From positions 1 to 7,565 of the forward strand of contig CAMPBP010000059.1 of assembly GCA_946639085.1 (NCBI GenBank): a stretch of 7,565 nt of DNA, in the 5' to 3' direction. The position numbers and the translations under genes are program-made. A model generated the notes under the pieces. The model was not told the origin of the DNA. It saw only the letters and a program-made list of their open reading frames with translations, and made no database searches. Positions 1-5,662 of this stretch are shown here, in pieces; within the stretch, counting starts at the first letter, position 1; the number at the start of each line of letters is the position of its first letter. The DNA comes from an uncultured Lachnospiraceae bacterium. GTDB lineage: Bacteria; Bacillota; Clostridia; Lachnospirales; Lachnospiraceae.

Positions 1-34
1 AAATTTTAATCAAAGATTTTCAGGGTTGCATATG

Positions 35-57
35 CTGTTTAGTTATCAATGTTCATT
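35..57 (-). promoter_or_regulatory. boxA-like antitermination element of the putative rrn leader
   Basis: On the minus strand this reads AATGAACATTGA followed by TAACTAAACAG. From memory, B. subtilis rRNA leaders carry a block of the form AATGTTCTTTGAAAACTAAACA. The two agree at the outer AATG, at the central TTGA and at the AACTAAACA end. In rRNA operons boxA binds NusB/NusE and lets polymerase resist Rho-dependent termination. The match is by eye and not scored. Confidence 0.55.
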
Positions 58-79
58 TTGCGGTTCTTAAAGCCCGCAA
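58..79 (-). other. Small hairpin at the start of the putative rrn leader transcript
   Basis: A 6-bp perfect stem (TTGCGG paired with CCGCAA) closes a 10-base loop. It begins within one or two bases of the expected P2 transcription start near position 80. No U-tract follows, so it is not a terminator. It may protect the 5' end or serve leader processing; the role is inference. Confidence 0.4.
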
Positions 80-86
80 CACGCCT

Positions 87-115
87 ATGTTAGCACTTGA
101 ATATTTCTAAGTCAA
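87..115 (-). promoter_or_regulatory. Strong sigma-A-type promoter P2 (putative rRNA operon promoter)
   Basis: On the minus strand a -35 box TTGACT (110-115) is separated by exactly 17 bp from a -10 box TAACAT (87-92), which is preceded by TGC and so has an extended -10. Upstream (116-146) the minus strand is rich in A-runs, like an UP element. The predicted start is a G near position 80, and the discriminator AGGCGTG is G/C-rich. G starts and G/C-rich discriminators are typical of growth-rate-regulated stable RNA promoters. It points away from the operon to its right, toward the left edge. Confidence 0.7.
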
Positions 116-146
116 GCACTTTTTTATCATTTCTGATTTTCAGCGT

Positions 147-176
147 AAAAAGTCCACCGCAACAGCGGTGGACTTT
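147..176 (-). terminator. Rho-independent terminator of the pfkA-cvpA operon
   Basis: A perfect 12-bp stem (149-160 with 165-176) closes a 4-base loop that reads TGTT on the minus strand. On that strand the 3' arm ends in a run of five T (151-147) before ACGC, giving a short U-tract. It lies about 69 bases after the stop codon of the last gene. The plus strand also has a short T/A-rich tail, so weak bidirectional action is possible, but no rightward transcript is expected here. The hairpin sits between two promoter-like elements, so it could also cut short transcripts from P1. Confidence 0.75.
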
Positions 177-177
177 A

Positions 178-206
178 AATTTAACATTTTTAGTATTCTG
201 TGTCAA
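178..206 (-). promoter_or_regulatory. Sigma-A-type promoter P1 upstream of the terminator hairpin (putative distal rrn promoter)
   Basis: On the minus strand a consensus -35 box TTGACA (201-206) is followed after exactly 17 bp by TAAATT (178-183), a 4/6 match to TATAAT, preceded by TGT (extended -10). Positions 207-244 upstream are A/T-rich with A-tracts, resembling an UP element. The spacer resembles that of P2 (9 of 17 positions identical by my alignment), and the two -35 boxes are 91 bp apart. Tandem P1/P2 promoters of roughly this spacing are known for B. subtilis rRNA operons. The predicted start (171-173) falls inside the terminator hairpin, which makes its output uncertain. Confidence 0.55.
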
Positions 207-244
207 TACATTTTCTTTGATTTTTAAAGGTTTTTGAACACATT

Positions 245-796
245 TTATTGTTCGAGAAGACCGAGGAATTCTTCCGCTCTTATCTTCTGACTTAAGTTGG
301 CAACTATATTGTACATATAGTTGTATTCGTAGAGGAATCTCATCACCGGATTGGCTCTTACACAGGTCATTACCCATTTTCCGAATGCGCCTCCGTCTAC
401 TATTATAATAAGGCAATAAATTGCCCAAATGAAAATGATCACCTCAAACAATGCCATAACGATTCCCGCAAGCCTGTCGAGAACGTTCACCACCGGAAGC
501 TTCGCAATAAGTTTAAGCGACGTAAAGAACAATCCCAGCGCTTTATAAATGACTCCCAGTAAAATGATCAAAACTATGGCGAGTGCAAATTTTATCTTAT
601 CTTTATCGAATGCCTCACGAACCGCAAATGCGATTATGAGAACGGCAACCGAAGCAAGAATGGCAGAGATGAACTCAAATAACTCTTTTACAAATCCTCT
701 TTTTAACGATCTTGCCATAATTATAAAGAATACGACTATGGCAACGATGAAAGGCGCATTTATTCTCGCCCATACCAAAATTGTGTCAAAATTCAT
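245..796 (-). CDS. CvpA family membrane protein
   Basis: A 183-residue integral membrane protein. Hydrophobic segments lie at about 15-28, 40-59, 68-93 and 110-133, giving roughly four membrane spans and a hydrophilic C-terminal tail. The first loop has the family-like RGFVKEL (33-39), and the stretch NVLDRLAGIVMALFE (104-118) matches the usual Asp-Arg-Leu-hydrophobic-Gly pattern before the last span of CvpA proteins. CvpA was named for colicin V production in E. coli, but its biochemical role is unsettled; envelope homeostasis is the usual suggestion. The ATG lies 11 bases after the stop of the preceding gene, with a G-rich ribosome-binding site (TAGGGGA) that reuses that stop codon, so translation is probably coupled. 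It is the last gene before the operon terminator. The family call is from topology and short motifs, so it is good but not certain, and I assign no symbol. Confidence 0.78.
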   Translation of the reverse strand: MNFDTILVWARINAPFIVAIVVFFIIMARSLKRGFVKELFEFISAILASVAVLIIAFAVREAFDKDKIKFALAIVLIILLGVIYKALGLFFTSLKLIAKLPVVNVLDRLAGIVMALFEVIIFIWAIYCLIIIVDGGAFGKWVMTCVRANPVMRFLYEYNYMYNIVANLSQKIRAEEFLGLLEQ

Positions 797-807
797 TCCT
801 TTTTCCC

Positions 808-1998
808 CTATTTTAACTGAACGGTATCTACCGAAGATTCGGTTACGATAACGTATTTTGTTGACGACGAAGTCGGGATCACAAGCTTGATCGGTAATTC
901 ATATTCCGTGTTTAGCTTTTCCCTTCCGTCGATCGTTCCTATATATATATCCGTATTTCCGTACAATACGAATTGATCGTTGGAGAAGACCACTTCCGAA
1001 TAATCGAAATCAAAAGCCTTCTGCGTCAAAAGATTTCCTTTGGCCGAATATATCTGAAGAAGATATTTTTCTTTTTCCGCACCGTTTCGAAGAATGAGTC
1101 CGATGTACTCGTTATTGTTGAAAACGGAAAGTACTTCTTTATCCAGAAAAGTGTCTTTGACACTTACCGGCTTTTCACTTCCTTCATACACCGCAAGCCT
1201 TTCGGCAGAGAGGGAAAAAGAAGCCGAATTCGAAAGGAATTTAACTATCGGAACGAGGCTGTCTTTGTAATTGTAGCCGCTCACATAGTTGTCGATACTG
1301 TTCTGTCCCACATCGCCAAAGTTATAAAATGCAACGCTTGACTTTATATCACCTATGTCGAGGAAATAATAGGATATCGCTACAATGCTTCCCGAAGGAG
1401 TGATATCGAGATTGACGGGATATCCGCTCTTTTCCATCGTGGTTCTGAAGTATGCGATGGTATCGCCGTTTGAATTGTAAAGATATATCCATGTTACCTT
1501 TACGTCTTCAAGTACCGCTGCCACCACGCCGTTATCCGATACGGCTATCTTGCGGATGGGCATATCGGTTCCTATCTCGCTACTCTCTCCGTCTGCGGTC
1601 TGGAGATAAATCCTGCTGCCGCCGTAATCTGCAAAAGCAACCGTCTTACCGCATATCTCAGCCATGGGGTTTTGCATGTCAAAGGTTCGGTTCCACAAAA
1701 GATTGCCTTTTGAATCGATCGCCTGCGCTCCGTCTTTGCTGTAGGTCATTATACCCCCTGCAAAAGACTCGACTCTGGCTCCGCTTGCAACATCAAAGAC
1801 CACCGACTCAAGCATCTCGGTTCCGCTGTAAACTTTTGTTCTTTCATATGTAAAATATGAAACGACTATCGCCACAACGACAACAACAATAAACACTACG
1901 GTGTATATTCTGGCCCGTAAACGTTTGAAAAACTGTTTTCTTAACTTTTCTTTGGGGGACAGTTCATCCCGTCCCGGAAAATCTTCTATATTAGACAT
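808..1998 (-). CDS. DUF5711-like single-pass membrane protein with extracytoplasmic beta-propeller-like domain
   Basis: A 396-residue protein of unknown function. Residues 1-30 are hydrophilic and strongly basic just before the membrane (K16 to R30). Residues 31-51 form one valine-rich membrane span, and the rest should lie outside the cell by the positive-inside rule. The outer part is built of short beta-rich repeats with turns such as DSKGNLLWN (95-103), later YNSNGDTIAYF and YSAKGNLLTQ. These resemble PQQ/WD-type propeller blades. I recognise the arrangement as that of clostridial DUF5711 proteins, which often sit near cvpA, but this is recall and not a search. No catalytic residues are evident, so a sensing, scaffolding or binding role is only a guess. 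The ATG is 15 bases after the galM stop, with only a weak ribosome-binding site (TTGGAAT), suggesting dependence on upstream translation. It is followed closely by the CvpA-like gene. Confidence 0.7.
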   Translation of the reverse strand: MSNIEDFPGRDELSPKEKLRKQFFKRLRARIYTVVFIVVVVVAIVVSYFTYERTKVYSGTEMLESVVFDVASGARVESFAGGIMTYSKDGAQAIDSKGNLLWNRTFDMQNPMAEICGKTVAFADYGGSRIYLQTADGESSEIGTDMPIRKIAVSDNGVVAAVLEDVKVTWIYLYNSNGDTIAYFRTTMEKSGYPVNLDITPSGSIVAISYYFLDIGDIKSSVAFYNFGDVGQNSIDNYVSGYNYKDSLVPIVKFLSNSASFSLSAERLAVYEGSEKPVSVKDTFLDKEVLSVFNNNEYIGLILRNGAEKEKYLLQIYSAKGNLLTQKAFDFDYSEVVFSNDQFVLYGNTDIYIGTIDGREKLNTEYELPIKLVIPTSSSTKYVIVTESSVDTVQLK

Positions 1999-2013
1999 TC
2001 TTTATTCCAAAAC

Positions 2014-3057
2014 TTATTTGTTGAATGCATATACCGTTTCCGATTCATAATCGTTTCCGGGTCCGAATACGCATGAAGGGAATCCGGGCTGATGGATTGA
2101 ATCGGGATAGAACTGGGTCTCAAGACAAAGACCGCTTCTCTTGTTGTATTTTGCATTTTTCTTTCCGACCGTAGGTGCTATGCAGTTTCCGGCATAGAAC
2201 TGAACGCCCGGAAGAGTTGAGTAAACCTTCATCTCACGACCGGTGGTAGGTTCGGATACTGTTGCGATATGGTTCAACTTCTTGTTGTAACCGTCAACAA
2301 CATAGTTGTGATCGTATCCGAGGGTTAACTTAAGCTGCATGAAATCTTCTTCTATTCTCTCGCCGACTCTGACCGGTCTTGTAAAGTCCATAACCGTTCC
2401 CTTTACGGATGCGATCTCACCTGTGGGGATGGCACCTTTAACAACGGGAGTATAATGTGAAGCGTTAAGCGTAAGAATGTGATCCTCGATATTTTTGCCC
2501 GAAGCCGCACCGAGAAGATTGAAATAGGAATGGTTGGTGGGATTGATTATCGTATTCTTATCGCTTGTGCAGTGATAGTAAAGTTTGATCTCATTGTCAT
2601 CGGTAAGTGTATATGTGATAGAGAAAACTTTGTTTCCGGGGAATCCCATATCCATGTCGGGAGAATCGATCGTGAACTTAACGCTGTTCTCACCTTCCTC
2701 GGAAGCTTTCCATATACGTTTGTGAACGCCGTTGAAAACATCGCTGTGAAGATTGTTTTCTCCGTCATTTATCTGAAGATCATATTTCTTTCCGTCTATT
2801 TCAAAGCTTGCTCCCGCAATTCTGTTTGCACTGGGAGCTATAACGGCACCGAAGAACGAACCATTCTTTTCATAATCGCTTACTTTGTCGTATCCGAGTA
2901 CAACGTCATCATAAACTCCTTTTTTGTCGGGAGCCGTAAGGGAAACAAGATTTGCACCGAAATCGGTTACCGTGGCAACCATTCCGTTATTGTTCTTAAG
3001 CTCGTAAAGATAGACGGTTTCACCGCTCTTTGTCTGACCAAACTCTGTCTTTTTCAA
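2014..3057 (-). CDS. galM: Aldose 1-epimerase (mutarotase), TTG start
   Basis: It interconverts the alpha and beta anomers of D-galactose or D-glucose in the cytoplasm, feeding alpha-galactose to galactokinase in the Leloir pathway. The 347-residue length is normal for the family. Expected active-site residues are present: N78-R79 (NRI), H104 in NNLHS, H176 in NPTNHSYFNL (general acid), D249 in GYDHNYVV and E313 in LCLETQFYPDSIHQP (general base). These match the His/His/Asp/Glu set known from Lactococcus GalM. The start codon is TTG (minus strand of 3055-3057). It is chosen because AGGAGG sits 8 bases upstream, the N-terminus has normal family length, and the first internal Met is residue 26, too late. 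The Shine-Dalgarno overlaps the recR stop, so translation is probably coupled. Together with the nearby alpha-galactosidase gene it suggests use of galactosides, although no galK, galT or galE is visible here. Confidence 0.95.
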   Translation of the reverse strand: MKKTEFGQTKSGETVYLYELKNNNGMVATVTDFGANLVSLTAPDKKGVYDDVVLGYDKVSDYEKNGSFFGAVIAPSANRIAGASFEIDGKKYDLQINDGENNLHSDVFNGVHKRIWKASEEGENSVKFTIDSPDMDMGFPGNKVFSITYTLTDDNEIKLYYHCTSDKNTIINPTNHSYFNLLGAASGKNIEDHILTLNASHYTPVVKGAIPTGEIASVKGTVMDFTRPVRVGERIEEDFMQLKLTLGYDHNYVVDGYNKKLNHIATVSEPTTGREMKVYSTLPGVQFYAGNCIAPTVGKKNAKYNKRSGLCLETQFYPDSIHQPGFPSCVFGPGNDYESETVYAFNK

Positions 3058-3064
3058 TTTAAAT

Positions 3065-3071
3065 ACCTCCT
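3065..3071 (-). promoter_or_regulatory. Ribosome-binding site deciding the TTG start of galM
   Basis: The minus strand reads AGGAGGT, a full anti-16S match, 7-8 bases before the TTG at 3057-3055. Its first two bases are the last two of the recR TAG stop codon (3072-3070), so ribosomes ending recR sit directly on the galM start signal. No ATG or GTG at suitable spacing competes. Confidence 0.9.
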
Positions 3072-3666
3072 ATAGTTCAACCCTGCCCTCTAATGCACGG
3101 TACAATGTTACTTCGTCAATGTATTCCAGATCTCCGCCTACGGGAACACCGCTGGCGATCCTGGACACTTTAATGCCGGTAGGCTTCACGAGTTTTGAAA
3201 TGTACATTGCCGTCGTCTCACCTTCAAGGCTTGAGTTCGTTGCAATGATAACCTCTTTCACGTCACCTTCCAGTCTCGTAATGAGTTCTTTTAACCTTAT
3301 GTCCGAAGGACCTATTCCCAGCATGGGAGAAATGGCACCGTGAAGGACGTGATAAACGCCCTCGTACCTTCCCGTCTTTTCGTACGCCGCAAGGTCTCTT
3401 GGTGTCTCCACAACCATGATCGTGGATTTATCGCGGGCCGGATTGGAGCACACGGGACACGTTTCTTTGTCCGTAAGAGTACAGCAAACCGAACAGTATC
3501 TGACGTTCTTACGGGCCTCGATCATGGAATTGGCGATCCTTTGCACCTTTTCCTCGGGAAGACCTATAAGATGAAAAGCCAGACGCTGGGCGGATTTGGA
3601 TCCGATCCCCGGGAGACCTTCCAGTTCTTCTATTAATTTGTTGACCTGTCCGCCGTAGAGATTCAT
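3070..3666 (-). CDS. recR: Recombination mediator RecR
   Basis: RecR works with RecO (and RecF) to load RecA onto SSB-coated single-stranded DNA in gap repair. The 198-residue length is typical. Visible domains in order: helix-hairpin-helix with [14 protein letters not shown] (18-31); C4 zinc finger C58-x2-C61 and C70-x2-C73; Toprim domain from about residue 80, with the conserved acidic E87 in VVETPRD and the [15 protein letters not shown] block; and the C-terminal [15 protein letters not shown]alker-B-like element. The start gives 17 residues before the LPGIG motif, as in B. subtilis RecR to within a residue or two. The ATG is one base after the ebfC stop codon. The best Shine-Dalgarno (GGAGGT, 3680-3685) lies within ebfC about 13 bases upstream, rather far, so coupling to ebfC translation is likely. 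The order dnaX-ebfC-recR is conserved across Firmicutes and Proteobacteria. Confidence 0.98.
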   Translation of the reverse strand: MNLYGGQVNKLIEELEGLPGIGSKSAQRLAFHLIGLPEEKVQRIANSMIEARKNVRYCSVCCTLTDKETCPVCSNPARDKSTIMVVETPRDLAAYEKTGRYEGVYHVLHGAISPMLGIGPSDIRLKELITRLEGDVKEVIIATNSSLEGETTAMYISKLVKPTGIKVSRIASGVPVGGDLEYIDEVTLYRALEGRVEL

Positions 3667-3667
3667 G

Positions 3668-4003
3668 TTAGAAAGGCAGACCTCCGGTCAATTTGCTCAT
3701 TGAATCCGAACTTGCATCGTCGATCTGCTTTAATGCTTCGTTCATGGCTGCGACAACGAGATCTTCAAGCATCTCGATATCGTCGGGATCCACAACCTCG
3801 GGACTTAACTTAACGCTTTTTACTTCGCGCTTTCCGCTGATCGTTACGGTTACGGCACCGCCACCCGCTTTGGCGGTAAAGTCTTTCTCTTCAAGTGCTT
3901 TCTGGTTTTCTTCCATCTGGCGCTGCATTCTCTGCGCCTGCTTCATTAAATTGCTCATGTTTCCGGGCATTGCTCCACCCGGGAATCCGCCTCTTTTGGC
4001 CAT
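3668..4003 (-). CDS. ebfC: YbaB/EbfC family nucleoid-associated protein
   Basis: A small (111 residues) dimeric DNA-binding protein that coats the nucleoid; in Borrelia EbfC binds DNA with little specificity. Seen here: a Gly/Met/Pro-rich N-terminus (1-15), a charged helix with Met/Gln heptad character ([20 protein letters not shown], 15-34), the glycine turn [26 protein letters not shown] (46-71) that forms the family's beta-sheet core, the acidic [20 protein letters not shown] helix (72-91), and the usual C-terminal Met/Gly tail [10 protein letters not shown]. It starts 19 bases after dnaX, with GGAGGA (4012-4017) 8 bases before the ATG, and lies between dnaX and recR as in most bacteria. 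Confidence 0.97.
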   Translation of the reverse strand: MAKRGGFPGGAMPGNMSNLMKQAQRMQRQMEENQKALEEKDFTAKAGGGAVTVTISGKREVKSVKLSPEVVDPDDIEMLEDLVVAAMNEALKQIDDASSDSMSKLTGGLPF

Positions 4004-4022
4004 TTATATATTCCTCCGATTT

Positions 4023-5630
4023 TTATTCTTCGTCGTCTTCGACGACTTCGACTTTAATTCCTTTTTCTTTGAAAAAATCCATTTTCGTAAGATCGGGATA
4101 TGAAACTCCGTTAACGTCTCCGGGCTGCTTGTTTACAGCAAGTCTTAATCTTATCTCGGCGCCCGCATATCCGTTTATGAGATCTTGCAATGCCTTAAAA
4201 TGCTGCTCGTAATCATCACCCGAAGTAAAGAATACCATATCCGTGTTCTTCTCAAATGCTATGATGAGTTCTCCCGCATCTGAAAGTGAAGGAACGGCGT
4301 GGGCAATATACATTTTCTGAGGATATGGCGATCTTTTTATTATCTCGTTCCAGTTTATGACCACTCTCTTAATATCTTCGGGAACCGCAATGTTTAAAAC
4401 GGGAGCCGGTTCATCCTCGGCGTTTTCGGCCGCAGCCTCCGACGCGGGTATTCTCGCGCTGCTTATCGAATATTCACCGCTTTCAAGCTTGTTCTCGATG
4501 GCGCGTATCCTTGAGATGAGAGAGTCGTCTTTTCTTTCAGACTCGGGTCTGCACATCTTTATAACTGCAAGTTCGGTAAGTATACGTTTGTTTGAAGCGT
4601 ATCTTATCTGATTTGAAAGTTCGGAAAGGATGCGGATATAACGCATCGCCGTTTCTTCGTCTATCTGACTTGCCTCCACAAGAAGGTTATCAAGGTTTTC
4701 TTTTGACATGTCTACCACCGAAGATATGTCATCGGAAGTAACGGCCAAAAGAAGATTTCTCAAGTACCAGGTGAAATCGGAAACGAACTGACTTAAGTCT
4801 CTTCCTTCCATGATCACTGCATTAAGAGAAGCAATGGCGTCGGATACTCTGCCGCTAATGATGCTTCTGAGCATAACGCTGAACACTTTAAGATCCACCG
4901 CTCCCAGTGTTTCAAGCACCATATCATACGTAAGTCTTTGTCCGAAATTGAAGGCTATGCACTGATCGAGAAGGCTTAATGCGTCTCGTAATGCTCCGTC
5001 CGCATTCTTTGCGATATATCTTATGGCATCGTCGTCAGCTTCAATGCCTTCTTCGGGCAAAAGTTCATTTATCCTTTCCACAATGTCGTTAACACTGATA
5101 CGCTTGAAATCGTATCGCTGGCATCTTGAAAGGATCGTCACCGGAAGCTTGTGAACTTCTGTTGTGGCAAGAATGAAGACAACGTATGACGGGGGCTCTT
5201 CAAGCGTCTTTAAAAGCGCATTGAAAGCTCCGATTGAAAGCATGTGAACCTCGTCGATTATATAGACTTTAAACCGTCCGTCCGTGGGCGGATATGCTAT
5301 TTCTTCGATTATCTGACGAATGTTGTCGACACCGTTGTTTGAAGCGGCATCGATCTCAACTACGTTAAGTGCGCTCTGGGAAGCGATGGCTTTACACGTA
5401 GGGCACTCAAGACAGGGGTTTCCGTCTGTGGGATGCTCACAGTTGATCGCTTTTGCGAACAGCTTGGCCACACTGGTCTTTCCGGTTCCCCTTGTTCCGC
5501 AGAACAGATAAGCGTGCTGAATCTTATCAGACTTTATCTGGTTCCTTAACGTGGTCACTATATGATCTTGTCCTTTTACGTCCTCAAATCTGGCAGGACG
5601 AAATTTGCGGTATAACGCCGTGTAGGACAT
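4023..5630 (-). CDS. dnaX: DNA polymerase III subunit gamma/tau (clamp loader ATPase)
   Basis: The AAA+ motor of the clamp loader that places the beta clamp at primer-template junctions. The 535-residue length matches a full tau-like product. Seen: N-terminal SYTALYRKFRPARFEDVKGQ (2-21); Walker A GTRGTGKT (45-52); zinc-binding C64, C73, C76, C79; Walker B IIDEVHML (124-131); LLKTLEEPP (139-147); SRC arginine finger R169; sensor 2 GALRDALSLLDQ (212-223, R215); then the collar domain. An Ala/Glu-rich linker (about 385-412) leads to a globular C-terminal domain with a very acidic end (VEVVEDDEE). No slippery A-rich heptamer of the E. coli type is found near the domain III/IV junction, so a separate gamma product by frameshifting is not expected. 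The ATG lies 32 bases after the pfkA stop, with AGGAAGG (5641-5647) about 10 bases upstream. No scRNA gene fits in front of it, unlike B. subtilis. Confidence 0.98.
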   Translation of the reverse strand: MSYTALYRKFRPARFEDVKGQDHIVTTLRNQIKSDKIQHAYLFCGTRGTGKTSVAKLFAKAINCEHPTDGNPCLECPTCKAIASQSALNVVEIDAASNNGVDNIRQIIEEIAYPPTDGRFKVYIIDEVHMLSIGAFNALLKTLEEPPSYVVFILATTEVHKLPVTILSRCQRYDFKRISVNDIVERINELLPEEGIEADDDAIRYIAKNADGALRDALSLLDQCIAFNFGQRLTYDMVLETLGAVDLKVFSVMLRSIISGRVSDAIASLNAVIMEGRDLSQFVSDFTWYLRNLLLAVTSDDISSVVDMSKENLDNLLVEASQIDEETAMRYIRILSELSNQIRYASNKRILTELAVIKMCRPESERKDDSLISRIRAIENKLESGEYSISSARIPASEAAAENAEDEPAPVLNIAVPEDIKRVVINWNEIIKRSPYPQKMYIAHAVPSLSDAGELIIAFEKNTDMVFFTSGDDYEQHFKALQDLINGYAGAEIRLRLAVNKQPGDVNGVSYPDLTKMDFFKEKGIKVEVVEDDEE

Positions 5631-5662
5631 TTTCCGATTACCTTCCTGTTTTAATAGATCGA

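Larger units (their letters stand above)
1..80 (-). promoter_or_regulatory. Probable rRNA operon leader (5' transcribed spacer, 16S gene beyond left edge)
   Basis: Reading leftward on the minus strand from the P2 promoter, this stretch has no open frame of note. It carries a small hairpin, then a boxA-like antitermination element, then AT-rich sequence running off the window. This order (strong promoter, G/C-rich start region, short hairpin, boxA-like block, AT-rich spacer) is what rRNA operon leaders of Firmicutes look like. The mature 16S sequence is not in the window, so the assignment is inference. A tRNA operon or another boxA-bearing transcript is the main alternative. Confidence 0.62.

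Noticed and set aside
90..428. A 112-codon minus-strand frame overlapping the end of the CvpA-like gene and the terminator/promoter region
   Set aside because: It runs through the terminator, the P1 promoter and part of the CvpA-like gene in another frame, and has no family resemblance.
973..1853. Two plus-strand frames (122 and 133 codons) opposite the DUF5711-like gene
   Set aside because: Antisense shadows with no domain resemblance or supporting promoter. The 133-codon one has abnormal Arg/Ser/Leu-rich composition.
2479..3075. A 198-codon open frame on the plus strand opposite galM
   Set aside because: It lies antisense to a galM with all catalytic residues in place, has no recognisable family, no good ribosome-binding site and biased composition. 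Its openness follows from galM codon use.
4032..4046. Inverted repeat GTCGTC-TTC-GACGAC at the 3' end of dnaX
   Set aside because: Only 6 bp with a 3-base loop and no T-run after it on the minus strand. It encodes the acidic C-terminus and ebfC follows 19 bases after the stop, so it is not a credible terminator.
4071..4077. T TTT TTC slippery-type heptamer in frame near the end of dnaX
   Set aside because: It fits the -1 frameshift pattern, but it is 16 codons before the stop and far from the gamma/tau junction. No clear stimulatory hairpin follows; a shift would only swap the acidic tail for about five residues. Probably chance from Phe-Phe codons.
5631..5662. Possible scRNA (SRP RNA) gene upstream of dnaX, as in B. 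subtilis
   Set aside because: Only 32 bases separate pfkA and dnaX, with no SRP RNA-like structure; there is no room for it.
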